Of a stretch of DNA of 64,000 nucleotides, positions 8,467 to 17,838 are shown in pieces. The notes under the pieces are model-generated. The model was not told the origin of the DNA, searched no databases, and saw only the letters and a program-made list of their open reading frames with translations. The stretch comes from Qipengyuania marincola (GTDB lineage: Bacteria; Pseudomonadota; Alphaproteobacteria; Sphingomonadales; Sphingomonadaceae). The translations under genes and the position numbers were made by a program. Every line of letters starts with the position of its first letter. The first letter of the stretch is position 1. The stretch spans positions 558,001-622,000 of the forward strand of contig NZ_JARULC010000002.1 of the NCBI RefSeq assembly GCF_029688625.1, read 5' to 3'.

Positions 8467-8889
8467 TTGCTTTTACATATTATCGCGCGCGGCAAGATCG
8501 CTCGATCGCCGGAGGCGGAAATGGTCGCGCGGTACGAAAAGCGGCTGACTTGGCCCATCAAGCTTACCGAATTGCCAGAAACGGGCGGGCGCGTTCCCGA
8601 ACCGCAATCTCCCTACAAGACCGTCCTGCTAGACGAGCGGGGGAAAGACCTTCCATCTGAGGATCTTGCCGCCATTCTCGGGCGCTGGCGCGATGACGGC
8701 ATGCGCGAGTGCCGCTTCGTTCTCGGAGCTGCCGACGGTCATTCGGAGGACGAGCGCCGCGAGGCCGACCTTCTCTTGGCATTTGGCCGTGCGACGTGGC
8801 CGCACCTGCTCGCCCGGGCCATGCTGGCCGAGCAACTCTATCGGGCGACGACGATCCTTGCCGGGCACCCCTATCATCGCAGCGGGTAA
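8467..8889 (+). CDS. rlmH: 23S rRNA (pseudouridine1915-N3)-methyltransferase RlmH
   Basis: A 140-residue SPOUT methyltransferase that methylates pseudouridine 1915 in helix 69 of 23S rRNA. The family features are present: the HIIARGK opening, LDERGKDLPSE, the SAM-knot region FVLGAADGHSEDERREADLLL and the C-terminal LARAMLAEQLYRA...HPYHR. The TTG at 8467 gives the standard N-terminus and has GGAGGG six bases upstream. A longer frame from 8407 runs into the dispersed repeat and should not be used. Confidence 0.92.
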   Translation: MLLHIIARGKIARSPEAEMVARYEKRLTWPIKLTELPETGGRVPEPQSPYKTVLLDERGKDLPSEDLAAILGRWRDDGMRECRFVLGAADGHSEDERREADLLLAFGRATWPHLLARAMLAEQLYRATTILAGHPYHRSG

Positions 8890-8907
8890 TGCTGCAGACA
8901 TGACGTC

Positions 8908-10128
8908 ATGATCCGGCTCGCCTCGCTCCTTCTGCTGTGCGCTTCCATCGTCCTTGTCGCGGCTGCGTTCGAGCCGCTCGGGGCCCGGTCCGGCGCGCAA
9001 TTCGAGAATGCGGGCGCCGCGCGCGAGGCCCTCGAGACTGCGCGCAACTTGCAGCGTGACGCTCGTGCGCGAGCCGAGCGGTTTGAGCAGCGCGCCACCC
9101 GCTCACGCGAAGCCGCCGACAAGGCAACCGACGAAGCTGCGGCACTTGCTGCGCGAGTCCAGCAAGCGGAAGCGGCGATTGCCAGTGCCGAGGCGCGCGA
9201 AGCGATCGCGGTGTCGGAACGTCGGAAGCTCGACCGCCGCCTGGCCGAGCGCCGCGAACCGCTCGTCCGGCTGACGGGCGCCTTGCAGAGCATGTCGCGC
9301 CGTCCGCTTACGCTCTCGGCCCTGCAGCCGGGCTCGCTGCGCGATCTGGTATTCACGCGCGCGGTCCTGGACAGTGCGATACCGCAGGTACGGATCAGGA
9401 CTGCGGCTCTGCGTGGCGAGCTTGATCGTGCGCGTTCGCTGGAATCCGAGGCGCGCGCCGCGCTGGCCGACCGGCGGGAGGCGGAGGCGCAGCTGTCGCA
9501 GAGGCGCGCAAATCTCGTGGCAGCCGCGCGGCGCGAACGGCTTGCCGCCCGCGCGGCGTCGGGCGGTGCCGCGCGCGAAGCACAACGTGCGCTCGTGCTG
9601 GCGGAACAGGCACGAGATCTCGATGCGCTGGTCGGCCAGATCGAGCAGGCTGGATCGTTGCGGCAGGAACTGGCTGCCCTGCCGGGACCGCTGCTTCGTC
9701 CGGACAATCCGGGACAGGCTCGCCGCACCGCTCCGCCCACTCCGCGGGCACGCGCGACCGCACCGCCCGACCGCTATCTCCTGCCCGTTGCCGGCAAAGT
9801 TGTCCGCGGGTTCGGCGAGGCTGCCGAAGGTGTTCCGCGCCAGTCCGGCATCACCCTGTTTGCGCGCGAGGGAGCGCAAGCGGTAGCGCCTGCGGCAGGA
9901 CGGATCGTGTTTGCCGGACCCTACCGGGGCTACGACCGTATCGTGATCGTCGAGCATGCTAACGGATGGACCAGCCTCGTGACCGGGCTGGCGGCGCTCG
10001 ATGTGGGAGTTGGCCAGCAAGTCGCCGCAGGGTCGCCCATCGGACGCGCCGGAGGGGAGGCGCGCGAGATCGCCCTCGAATTGCGGCGTGACGGCGACCC
10101 GGTGAACCCGCTCGACTACCTGCGCTAG
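8908..10128 (+). CDS. EnvC-like murein hydrolase activator (degenerate LytM)
   Basis: A 406-residue secreted protein with a signal peptide (residues 1-20), a long alanine/arginine-rich coiled coil (about 30-270) and a C-terminal LytM domain (about 295-405). The zinc ligands of active M23 enzymes are gone: the HxGxD site reads QSGITLF and the HxH site reads IALELRRDG. This is the state seen in EnvC, which activates periplasmic amidases at the septum instead of cutting the wall itself. It lies 18 bases after rlmH and directly upstream of ctpA, the usual neighbours of envC-like genes. No amidase gene is present here. Confidence 0.85.
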   Translation: MIRLASLLLLCASIVLVAAAFEPLGARSGAQFENAGAAREALETARNLQRDARARAERFEQRATRSREAADKATDEAAALAARVQQAEAAIASAEAREAIAVSERRKLDRRLAERREPLVRLTGALQSMSRRPLTLSALQPGSLRDLVFTRAVLDSAIPQVRIRTAALRGELDRARSLESEARAALADRREAEAQLSQRRANLVAAARRERLAARAASGGAAREAQRALVLAEQARDLDALVGQIEQAGSLRQELAALPGPLLRPDNPGQARRTAPPTPRARATAPPDRYLLPVAGKVVRGFGEAAEGVPRQSGITLFAREGAQAVAPAAGRIVFAGPYRGYDRIVIVEHANGWTSLVTGLAALDVGVGQQVAAGSPIGRAGGEAREIALELRRDGDPVNPLDYLR

Positions 10129-10232
10129 GTCGTCCGTCGATTTGGCCTTCACAAGCCGCTCATGCCCACTCATCTGGCATTAAGCGGCGCTGCGCGATAC
10201 ACTGAGCCGTGAATTTTGGAGTCTCCCGCCCG

Positions 10233-11573
10233 ATGAAACTTGCCGCCCTGCTTCGGTCCGCCGCCCTCGTCACCGCCGTGGCGATCATCCCCGCGACCAC
10301 TGCGGGCATGGCGCAGGTGGAAGGGCGGGCGGGTCCTGAATTCGCCAAGGTCATGGCGGTCTACCAGCGGATCAAGTCGAGCTATGTCGAGCAGGTCGAC
10401 GACGACAAGCTGATCCGCGGCATGATCGATGGCATGCTTTCCTCGCTCGATCCGCATTCGGGCTATCTCGACGGCAGCGATCTTCAACGCCTCGAAACGA
10501 TGATCGACGGCAACTATTCCGGTCTCGGCCTTTCGGTCGTGATGGAAGACGGGGCGGTGAAGATCATTTCGCCCTTCCGCGGCAGTCCCGCTGACAAGGC
10601 CGGGCTGAAGGCGGGCGATTTCATCACGCACCTCGACGGCAAGCTGATCGTCGGCGGCAGCCTCGACGAAGCTGTGGCGCAGATGCGCGGGCCGGAAGGA
10701 ACCTCGATCGGTCTGACCGTTTTCCGTCCGGGCCGCGACGAGCCCTTCGACGTGACCGTGACGCGCGGTGTCATCGAACTCGAACCCGTTACCTGGGAGC
10801 TCGAAGACGGCAATATCGGCCACATCATGATCAACGAATTCTCGCGCGATGTCGGCAGCGACGTTTTCGCCGCGTGGGAGGATCTGAAGAACCAGGCGAC
10901 CGGCCGCTTGAACGGATTGGTGCTCGATTTGCGCTCCAACCCCGGCGGCTCGCTCGACGAGGCAGTGGCGCTGTCCGACCTGTTCCTGACAGAGGGCCGT
11001 ATCGTGTCGCAGCGCGGCCGCGCGCGAGGCGAGAACATCTATTACGACGCCGAGACCGTGTTTCGCGGCGACATCGCGCAGGATATTCCGATCATCGTGC
11101 TGATCGACGAGGGGTCCGCTTCGGCCTCGGAAATCGTGGCTGGTGCGCTGCAAGATCACCGTCGCGCGGTGGTGATGGGCCAGCGCAGCTTCGGCAAGGG
11201 CAGCGTCCAGTCGCTTCTCCCGCTCGGCCGCGACGCCGCGCTCAAGCTCACGACTGCACGCTATTACACGCCGTCTGGTCATTCGGTGCAGGAAGGCGGG
11301 ATCAAGCCCGACATCGCCGTGCCGCAGCTGTCCGACCCCGATCTGGCCAAGCGCTCGCGCTTCACGATGCGCGAATCGGATTTGCGCGGCCATCTCGTGA
11401 ACGAGGCGGGCCTCGCCGACGAGGCGATGGAGCGCGACCAGCGCGACGATCCGCGCTTCCAGCTGACGGCCGAGGAGCTCGAGGAACGCGGCATCGAAGA
11501 TTTCCAGCTGCATTATGCGCTCGAAACCCTGCGTCGGACCTCGCCGAATGCGGTTGCCCGCCGCGCCAGGTAA
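10233..11573 (+). CDS. ctpA: Carboxy-terminal processing protease, S41 family
   Basis: A 446-residue periplasmic protease. The signal peptide ends near residue 27, a PDZ domain covers about residues 90-175, and the S41 catalytic core follows. The Ser-Lys pair is visible: S297 in GSASASEIVAGALQDH, D308 in the same block and K322 in FGKGSVQS, with the same spacing as in E. coli Tsp. CtpA proteases trim periplasmic wall hydrolases and lipoproteins. The ATG at 10233 has GGAG upstream and begins the signal peptide; a GTG at 10209 lacks a ribosome-binding site. Confidence 0.93.
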   Translation: MKLAALLRSAALVTAVAIIPATTAGMAQVEGRAGPEFAKVMAVYQRIKSSYVEQVDDDKLIRGMIDGMLSSLDPHSGYLDGSDLQRLETMIDGNYSGLGLSVVMEDGAVKIISPFRGSPADKAGLKAGDFITHLDGKLIVGGSLDEAVAQMRGPEGTSIGLTVFRPGRDEPFDVTVTRGVIELEPVTWELEDGNIGHIMINEFSRDVGSDVFAAWEDLKNQATGRLNGLVLDLRSNPGGSLDEAVALSDLFLTEGRIVSQRGRARGENIYYDAETVFRGDIAQDIPIIVLIDEGSASASEIVAGALQDHRRAVVMGQRSFGKGSVQSLLPLGRDAALKLTTARYYTPSGHSVQEGGIKPDIAVPQLSDPDLAKRSRFTMRESDLRGHLVNEAGLADEAMERDQRDDPRFQLTAEELEERGIEDFQLHYALETLRRTSPNAVARRAR

Positions 11574-11588
11574 GGTAAACGGCTGGGC

Positions 11589-12065
11589 ATGAGCCTGTCT
11601 CCCCCATCGCGGCTCGCCCGCGCTCTGGCCCTTGCCGTTCCGGCCCTGTTGCTGGGCGGTGCCTACGTTTCCGAGTATGGCTTCGGCCTCTTTCCTTGCG
11701 AAATGTGCTGGTGGCAGCGGTGGCCCCATTTTGCGGCAGTCGGCGTGGCGCTGCTGGCCTTCGCGGTTCCGCCACAGCGCCTGTGGACGGGCCTCGCCGC
11801 AATCGCGATTCTTGTGTCGGGGGCAATTGGCCTGTTTCATGCTGGCGTCGAATATGGCTGGTGGGAAGGGATCACCTCCTGCACGGCAATCGTTGCCGAT
11901 GACGGCGGCAGCGCGCTTGATTCGATCATGAACACACCGCTGGTGCGCTGCGACGAACCGGCCTGGACGTTGCTCGGCATCAGCCTGGCAGGCTACAATT
12001 TCCTGATCTCGACCGCCGCCGGCATCGCGATCCTGGTCTTGCTCGGAAAGGACAGGCGGACATGA
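11589..12065 (+). CDS. DsbB-family disulfide bond formation protein
   Basis: A 158-residue protein with four membrane segments (about residues 9-26, 45-61, 66-84 and 130-152). The first periplasmic loop holds the redox pair CEMC, preceding WWQRWPH. The second holds the cysteines in TSCTAI and VRCDEP. DsbB proteins reoxidise DsbA by passing electrons to ubiquinone, which fits its coupling to the ubiquinone biosynthesis gene coq7 through a four-base ATGA overlap. No dsbA lies in the window. Confidence 0.88.
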   Translation: MSLSPPSRLARALALAVPALLLGGAYVSEYGFGLFPCEMCWWQRWPHFAAVGVALLAFAVPPQRLWTGLAAIAILVSGAIGLFHAGVEYGWWEGITSCTAIVADDGGSALDSIMNTPLVRCDEPAWTLLGISLAGYNFLISTAAGIAILVLLGKDRRT

Positions 12066-12601
12066 GCCCCGATACGAAGAAACTGCCCGATCATATCGCC
12101 CGGATGATTCGCGTGGATCAGGCGGGCGAGTTCGGCGCGACACGCATCTACGCCGGCCAGCTGGCAGTCATGGGCGATCGCGGGCCGGACTCGGCGGAAA
12201 TCGCGGGCATGGCCGAGCAGGAAGCCGGCCACCGGGAAAAATTCGATGCGCTGATGGCGCGCCGCGGCGTGCGGCCGACGCTCCTGCAGCCGTTTTGGGA
12301 TCGCGCGGGCTTCGCGCTCGGTGCGGTCACGGCGCTGATCGGCCCGGAGGCGGCGATGGCCTGTACCGCCGCGGTCGAGACGGAAATCGACGATCACTAT
12401 TCGCGCCAGCTCGATCGTTTGATGGAAACCGGAGAGGATCCGGAATTGGCCGCGATGATCGAGGAGTTCCGCGAAGACGAGCGCGAGCATCGCGATGCCG
12501 CGCTGGCCGCGGGCGCGGAGCGCGCGCCGGGCTATCCGCTGATGTCGGCTGTCATCCGCGCCGGATGCCGCGCGGCGATCCGCATCTCGGAGCGTGTTTG
12601 A
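12062..12601 (+). CDS. coq7: Demethoxyubiquinone hydroxylase Coq7
   Basis: A 179-residue di-iron hydroxylase of the penultimate steps of ubiquinone synthesis. The iron-binding carboxylate/histidine blocks are visible: DQAGEFGATRIYAGQ (first E), EQEAGHREKF (ExxH), ETEIDDHYSRQL and EEFREDEREHRDAAL (second ExxH). Length is normal for the short bacterial form. The start overlaps the stop of the dsbB-like gene, so translation is probably coupled. Confidence 0.94.
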   Translation: MSPDTKKLPDHIARMIRVDQAGEFGATRIYAGQLAVMGDRGPDSAEIAGMAEQEAGHREKFDALMARRGVRPTLLQPFWDRAGFALGAVTALIGPEAAMACTAAVETEIDDHYSRQLDRLMETGEDPELAAMIEEFREDEREHRDAALAAGAERAPGYPLMSAVIRAGCRAAIRISERV

Positions 12602-12691
12602 GGGAACACGCAGGGCGCTTCGCGCGCTTCATGGACAGTTCAGTGCCGTTGCAGCTAATCTGCGACGATCAGGAAATCTCACGAGGATACG

Positions 12692-13306
12692 ATGACCAAG
12701 CTTCTTTCGCTGCTCGCCCCGGCCACCGTAGCGCTTGGCGCTGCTACCCTCGCTGCGCCCGCGGCGGCGCAAACGCCGGTCGAGACCGGCGACGACAGCT
12801 ACAATATGGTCATCGTCTATGGCGACGATGCCTGTCCCGAAAGCACCCCCGATGTCATCGTGGTCTGTGCCCGCAAAGGTGAGAACGAGCGGTATCGCAT
12901 CCCCGAGCGCCTGCGCTTTTCCGATGATCCGGCGAACCGCGCCTGGGCCGAGCGGGTGGAACAGCTCGAATATGTCGGCCAGTCGGGCATCATGTCATGC
13001 TCCCCGGTCGGCGCTGGCGGCTTCACCGGATGCACGCAGGAACTGATCCGCGAAGCCTATGCCGATCGCGAGAATTCGTCCGAAGTCCGGTTTGGCCAAT
13101 TGGTGGCGGAAGCGCGCGCCGAACGGCTCGAAGGCATCGATGCGGAAGCCGCAGCCGAGCAGGAGCGCGTCGAAATGATTGAACGCGAATATATGGAGCG
13201 GCTCGAGCGCGAGCGCGCCGGCCAAACGCCCGACGAGGCCGCACAAGTGGAAACCGAAGAGGAAGTGCGCGAGATCGACGATCTCGCCCGCCCGCCCGAA
13301 GGCTGA
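12692..13306 (+). CDS. Secreted conserved hypothetical protein
   Basis: I do not recognise a named family. The 204-residue product has a clear signal peptide (MTKLLSLLAPATVALGAATL, cleavage after AAAQ near residue 26). Its mature part holds four cysteines in two groups (DACPESTPDVIVVCARK and SCSPVGAGGFTGCTQE), and a charged helical C-terminus (about residues 130-200) is rich in glutamate and arginine. The even number of cysteines in an exported protein suggests disulfides. It has its own spacing of 90 bases from coq7 and converges on fabI. The start has GAGGA seven bases upstream. Confidence 0.75.
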   Translation: MTKLLSLLAPATVALGAATLAAPAAAQTPVETGDDSYNMVIVYGDDACPESTPDVIVVCARKGENERYRIPERLRFSDDPANRAWAERVEQLEYVGQSGIMSCSPVGAGGFTGCTQELIREAYADRENSSEVRFGQLVAEARAERLEGIDAEAAAEQERVEMIEREYMERLERERAGQTPDEAAQVETEEEVREIDDLARPPEG

Positions 13307-13318
13307 GCGGGGAACCGG

Positions 13319-14128
13319 TCAGTTCTTGTCGAGCGCGATGTCCGGGGCGTCTTCCTGCTTCATCCCGACGACATGATAGCCTGCATCGACATGATGCGTT
13401 TCGCCGGTGACGCCGGATGACAGATCGGACAGGAAGTAGAGCCCCGATCCACCGACATCGTCGATCGTGATATTGCGCCGGAGCGGCGAATTGAGCTCGT
13501 TCCACTTCAGGATATACCGGAAGTCTCCGATTCCGCTCGCGGCCAGCGTTTTCACCGGCCCGGCGCTGATTGCGTTGACGCGAATGTTTTGCGGGCCGAG
13601 GTCGTTCGCCAGATATTGCACGCTTGTTTCCAGCGCCGCCTTGGCGACACCCATGACGTTATAGTGCGGGATGACCTTCTCCGCGCCGTAGTAGGTCAGC
13701 GTCACGATCGAACCGCCGTTCGGCATCATTTCGGCCGCCCGCTTCGTCACCGCAACGAGGGAATAGGCGGAAATGTTCATCGTCATCAGGAAGTTGTCGA
13801 GGCTGGTATCGACATATTTCCCGCGCAGTTCATTCTTGTCCGAAAATCCGATTGCATGGACCACGAAATCGAGCGTTTCCCAGCGGTCCTTCAGCGTGGC
13901 AAACGCTCGGTCTAGCGCCGCCATGTCGGACACGTCGCATTCGATCACGAAATCGCTGCCCAGCTGTTCGGCCAACGGAGCGACCCGTTTCTTCAGCGCT
14001 TCGCCCTGATAGGAAAACGCCAGCTCGGCCCCGTGTTCAGCCAGTTTTTTGGCGATGCCCCAGGCGAGCGACTTGTCGTTGGCGAGCCCCATGATCAGCC
14101 CGCGTTTGCCTTCCATCAATCCGGTCAT
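13319..14128 (-). CDS. fabI: Enoyl-[acyl-carrier-protein] reductase (NADH)
   Basis: A 269-residue FabI that reduces the trans-2 double bond in the last step of each fatty acid elongation cycle. The NAD-binding start is GLANDKSLAWGIA, and the catalytic set falls at Y146/Y147, Y156 and K163 (LTYYGAEK and PHYNVMGVAKAALE), the same numbers as the E. coli enzyme. It ends a three-gene minus-strand run, with an ATGA overlap to the YihY gene upstream. Confidence 0.95.
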   Translation of the reverse strand: MTGLMEGKRGLIMGLANDKSLAWGIAKKLAEHGAELAFSYQGEALKKRVAPLAEQLGSDFVIECDVSDMAALDRAFATLKDRWETLDFVVHAIGFSDKNELRGKYVDTSLDNFLMTMNISAYSLVAVTKRAAEMMPNGGSIVTLTYYGAEKVIPHYNVMGVAKAALETSVQYLANDLGPQNIRVNAISAGPVKTLAASGIGDFRYILKWNELNSPLRRNITIDDVGGSGLYFLSDLSSGVTGETHHVDAGYHVVGMKQEDAPDIALDKN

Positions 14129-15108
14129 GTGCTCACCTCCGCCTTTTCGCCGTCTGCCTCCAGCGCCTTTTCCTCGGGCGTTTCAGCGAGCGCTGCGTTC
14201 AATTCCGCGCCGATAACCACGCCGAGCCCGACAAGCCAGAAAAAGAACAGCGCGATCATGATCCCGGCAAGGCTGCCGTATGTGAGATTGTAGCTGAAAA
14301 AACTGCGCAGGACCGCCGGCAGCAGCGATGTGACGAGGATCCACCAGATGGTCGTGAACAGCACCCCGGGCCACTTGGGATACTGCCGGCTGCGGTAACG
14401 CGACGGGGTCAGCGTGTAGAAGATCAGGTAGAGCGAGCCGAACAGGCCCAGCGCGGGCACGATGCGCGACAGGCGCAAATCGTTCACGTGATCGATGAAT
14501 TGCGGGAAATAGGCCTCGATCACCTGCTGCGCCGCGCCGATGATGACCTGCGCGATGAGCGACAGCATGAGCAGCAGAACGGCGGCGATGATCACCCCGG
14601 TGCTGAACAGGCGGTATTTCCAGAAGGCATGCGTCATCTTGGTGCCATAGGCACGCCGCAGGATGTCGCGGATCGTCTCGATCAGGCTGCCGACGGTCCA
14701 CAGGGCGACCAGCGCGCCGGCCCATAGCAACCAGCCGCTGCGCGAATCGATGACATCGCGCGCGACCGGTTCGATGACATTGCCGACGCTGGGCGGGAGG
14801 GTGACGAGGATCGCGTTGATGGACGCCGCCCGGTCGCTCTCCTCGCCGAACAGAGAGAACAGCGCGGCACCCAGAATGAAGAAAGGGAATATCGAGAACA
14901 TTGCCAGATAGGCGAGGTTTCCGGCATGGATGAAGCCGTCGTTGAACGTGCCGACAGCGGTTCGCTTCATAACCTCCCAGGCGCGGGTGCCGGGCCCGAT
15001 TCGACGAACCACATGCCCCCTCAGCGAATGAGCCTCGCTGCGGCGCGCCTCGGGCGACAGCGATTGGACTTCGCGTTCTTGCTCGCTGGGGAGCGGTTTC
15101 GCACTCAA
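14125..15108 (-). CDS. YihY/virulence factor BrkB family membrane protein
   Basis: A roughly 327-residue integral membrane protein with about six hydrophobic segments and the family signatures GNLAYLAMFSIFPFF, SIPF-type loop residues and YGSLAGIMIALFFFWL near the C-terminus. Function is not established for the family; it was once thought to be an RNase and is now treated as a membrane protein. The start is uncertain: a TTG at 15108 lies five bases past the stop of the upstream J-domain gene, and the next ATG is at 14970. A longer frame into that gene is unlikely. Confidence 0.82.
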   Translation of the reverse strand: MSAKPLPSEQEREVQSLSPEARRSEAHSLRGHVVRRIGPGTRAWEVMKRTAVGTFNDGFIHAGNLAYLAMFSIFPFFILGAALFSLFGEESDRAASINAILVTLPPSVGNVIEPVARDVIDSRSGWLLWAGALVALWTVGSLIETIRDILRRAYGTKMTHAFWKYRLFSTGVIIAAVLLLMLSLIAQVIIGAAQQVIEAYFPQFIDHVNDLRLSRIVPALGLFGSLYLIFYTLTPSRYRSRQYPKWPGVLFTTIWWILVTSLLPAVLRSFFSYNLTYGSLAGIMIALFFFWLVGLGVVIGAELNAALAETPEEKALEADGEKAEVST

Positions 15109-15112
15109 ATAT

Positions 15113-16084
15113 CTATACCCCGAGCTTGCTGCGTGGGTCGCCCTCGTCCTTCCAGCCTTCGAGCCGCTTTGCAAGCTCGTCGAGATTGTCGGGTAGCTGG
15201 ATTTCCAGCGTAACAAGCTGGTCGCCGCGGGCTCCGGATTTCTGCGTGAAGCCCTTGCCCTTCAACCGCAGCACCGTGCCGCCATGCGTGCCGGGCTTGA
15301 TCGTCATCATCACCGGGCCATCGACCGTGGGCACCCGCACCTTGCCGCCATTGACGGCCTCGTCGAGCGTGATCGGCAGGTCGAAGCGGACATCGTCGCC
15401 CTCGCGCCGGAACAGGCGATGGCGCTCGATCTCGATGGTCACCAGCCCGTCGCCAGGGCCGGCAGGCCCCTGTTCGCCCTTGCCCTTGAGACGCATCTGC
15501 GTGCCGTTCTCGACCCCCTTGGGCAGCTTGAGGTCTATCGTCTTGCCGTCGGCCAGCGTTATCCGCTGGTCTCTCAGCGTGGCGGCTTCGACGAAGGGCA
15601 CGCGCAGGCGATAGGCGATATCCGCGCCCTTGCGCGGCGGCGGGCGTCGCGCGCCGCCACCGGCGAATGGTCCGCCGCCCATGCCCGAATTGCGCTGTCC
15701 GCGACCGCCGCCGAAGAGGCCTTCGAAAATATCTCCGAGGTCGACGCCGTCATTGCCGAAGCCCTGGAAATCCTCCGCGCGATAGCCGCGCTGGCCGCCC
15801 GGCCCGGCTCCGGCATATCCGCCGCCCATGCCGGCAAAGGGATTGGCGGGATTGCCATCGGCATCGATCTCGCCGCGGTCGAACTGGGCGCGCTTGTCCT
15901 TGTCCGACAGCAGGTCGTAGGCCTGCGTCACCTGGCTGAAGCGCTCGGCTGCCTTGGGATTGTCCTTGTTGCGATCGGGATGGAGCTCCTTCGCGAGCTT
16001 GCGATAGGCGCTCTTGATGTCCTTCTCGGTGGCGCCGCGCGCAACGCCGAGGATCGAATAGGGATCGCGGGAATTCGTAGCCAT
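15113..16084 (-). CDS. J-domain co-chaperone, CbpA/class B type
   Basis: A 323-residue DnaJ-like protein: an N-terminal J-domain (residues 5-70, with the HPD motif in [10 protein letters not shown]), a glycine/phenylalanine-rich linker (about 75-150) and the two beta-barrel client-binding domains (about 165-310). The four CxxCxGxG zinc motifs of classical DnaJ are absent, so it is the CbpA-like class. It would stimulate DnaK ATPase in the cytosol. No dnaK or grpE is adjacent. It heads the run with the YihY gene and fabI, and diverges from pdxH. Confidence 0.9.
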   Translation of the reverse strand: MATNSRDPYSILGVARGATEKDIKSAYRKLAKELHPDRNKDNPKAAERFSQVTQAYDLLSDKDKRAQFDRGEIDADGNPANPFAGMGGGYAGAGPGGQRGYRAEDFQGFGNDGVDLGDIFEGLFGGGRGQRNSGMGGGPFAGGGARRPPPRKGADIAYRLRVPFVEAATLRDQRITLADGKTIDLKLPKGVENGTQMRLKGKGEQGPAGPGDGLVTIEIERHRLFRREGDDVRFDLPITLDEAVNGGKVRVPTVDGPVMMTIKPGTHGGTVLRLKGKGFTQKSGARGDQLVTLEIQLPDNLDELAKRLEGWKDEGDPRSKLGV

Positions 16085-16268
16085 GGAGCGTGTTAGCTAG
16101 GTGCAACAGCGTCGCCGCGCAAGCGCGGGCGGTTTCCAGCGCGCAACGAAGCGGATAGGGGGCTTGGGATGGACAGCGATTTTCTCCAGTTTGTGCCGGT
16201 TCCCTGCCCCGAACGGACGCAGGAGCCTTTTGCTCCTCAACCGAGTTTCATTCCGTAGGATTCGCCCG

Positions 16269-16892
16269 ATGCAGACCGATAAAAGCGCAATACCGCAAAC
16301 CGACCCCTTCTCGCTTTTCGAGGTGTGGTTCGGCGAGGCCAAGGCGAGCGAGCCCAACGATCCCAATGCGATGGCGCTGGCCACCGCATCGCCAGACGGC
16401 ATGCCATCGGTTCGCATGGTCCTGCTCAAGGCACGGGGTGTCGATCAGGGCGAAGGCGGGGGCTTCGTCTTTTACACCAATGCGCAAAGCCGCAAGGGCG
16501 AGCAGATCCAGGCCAACATGCGCGCCGCGTTGCTGTTCCACTGGAAAAGCCTGCGCCGCCAGATTCGCATCGAAGGACCGCTGGAGGAGGTGAGCGAGGC
16601 CATGGCTGACGACTATTTCCACTCGCGTCCGCGCGCCTCGCAGATCGGCTCTGCTGCCAGCGACCAGTCGCGTCCGCTGCCCGACCGACAGGTCTATCTC
16701 GACCGGGTGGCGGCGCTGGAAGACCGCTATCCCGAAGGCGACATCCCGCGCCCACCACACTGGACCGGCTTCCGGCTCAGCCCGCGTCGGATCGAATTCT
16801 GGCAGGATCGCGAGTATCGCCTGCATGACCGCCGCCTGTTCACCCGCGAAAGCGCGACCGAGGCGTGGGACAACACGCTGCTATATCCATGA
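16269..16892 (+). CDS. pdxH: Pyridoxamine 5'-phosphate oxidase
   Basis: A 207-residue FMN enzyme that makes pyridoxal phosphate from the pyridoxamine or pyridoxine phosphates. Visible motifs are MALATASPDGMPSVRMVLLK, FYTNAQSRKGEQI (FMN contacts), RPRASQIGSAASDQS and the C-terminal signature EFWQDREYRLHDR. The ATG at 16269 begins the conserved protein. It is followed after 10 bases by a cation transporter. Confidence 0.95.
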   Translation: MQTDKSAIPQTDPFSLFEVWFGEAKASEPNDPNAMALATASPDGMPSVRMVLLKARGVDQGEGGGFVFYTNAQSRKGEQIQANMRAALLFHWKSLRRQIRIEGPLEEVSEAMADDYFHSRPRASQIGSAASDQSRPLPDRQVYLDRVAALEDRYPEGDIPRPPHWTGFRLSPRRIEFWQDREYRLHDRRLFTRESATEAWDNTLLYP

Positions 16893-16902
16893 GGCATCGG
16901 CA

Positions 16903-17838
16903 ATGACCGATAATCGCGCCACGCTGGCCCGGTCTGCGGCCTTTGCCTCGATCACGGTGGCGGTGATCCTGGTTGCGCTGAAAAGCTGGGCCAGCTGGCG
17001 CACCGGATCGACTGCCATGCTCGGCAGTCTAGCAGACTCCGCGCTCGACCTGATCGCCAGCCTCGCCACGCTCACCGGCGTGTGGATCGCGTCCATGCCT
17101 GCGGACGAGGACCACCGATTCGGCCACGGCAAGGCCGAGGCGCTGGCGGCGATCTTCCAGGTCATGCTGATCGCGCTTTCGGCCTTCGGCATTGCGATGC
17201 GGGCGATCATGCAATTGTCAGGCCGAGCCGACACAGCCGCAGCGGAGGAGGGCATCGCGGTTTCGCTCATCGCCATTGCGCTGACCTTCGCGCTCCTCGG
17301 CTGGCAGCGCTATGTCATGCGCCGGACGCGCAGCCTTGCGATTCAGACCGACCATCTTCACTACAAATCCGATCTCTTCCTCAATCTCGCGGTGATCGCG
17401 GCGCTGGTGCTCGACCAGTATCTTGGGCTCGGTCAGGCCGATCCGTTGTTCGGCCTCGCGATCGCGGCCTGGCTTGCGTGGGGCGCATGGCGCGGGGCCA
17501 GCGATGCGGTCGACGATCTGATGGATCGCGAGTGGCCCGAGGAAAAGCGGCTCGCTTTCGTCGAGGCCGCGGCGCGCCACCCGGAGCTGTCCAACTTGCA
17601 CGACCTGCGCACGCGGACGAGCGGCCATCGCGACTTTGCGCAGTTCCATGTCGACCTGCCACCGATCATGACGGTCGAGGAAGCGCATGACATCATCGAG
17701 CGGGTCGAGGCTGACCTGTGCGAACGGTTTCCGGGGCTCGAGCTGCTGATCCATATCGACCCCGAGGGCCATGTCGACGAGCCGGACAATCCGCTGGTCG
17801 AGGATAATGAGTTCGCCAAACTGGAGCGGGACGAATGA
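16903..17838 (+). CDS. Cation diffusion facilitator metal transporter (FieF-like)
   Basis: A 311-residue CDF exporter with six membrane segments and a C-terminal cytoplasmic metal-sensing domain (about residues 210-300). The transport-site residues are DSALD in helix 2 and HYKSD in helix 5, the DxxxD/HxxxD pattern of FieF-type zinc or iron/proton antiporters. HRFGHGKAEALAA is the family signature after helix 2. The C-terminal domain includes HVDLPPIMTVEEAHDI. It probably exports zinc or ferrous iron. It shares an ATGA overlap with the PhzF gene. Confidence 0.9.
   Translation: MTDNRATLARSAAFASITVAVILVALKSWASWRTGSTAMLGSLADSALDLIASLATLTGVWIASMPADEDHRFGHGKAEALAAIFQVMLIALSAFGIAMRAIMQLSGRADTAAAEEGIAVSLIAIALTFALLGWQRYVMRRTRSLAIQTDHLHYKSDLFLNLAVIAALVLDQYLGLGQADPLFGLAIAAWLAWGAWRGASDAVDDLMDREWPEEKRLAFVEAAARHPELSNLHDLRTRTSGHRDFAQFHVDLPPIMTVEEAHDIIERVEADLCERFPGLELLIHIDPEGHVDEPDNPLVEDNEFAKLERDE

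Noticed and set aside
10170..12143. A 657-codon minus-strand open frame opposite ctpA and dsbB
   Set aside because: Shadow of well-supported plus-strand genes, without recognisable domains.
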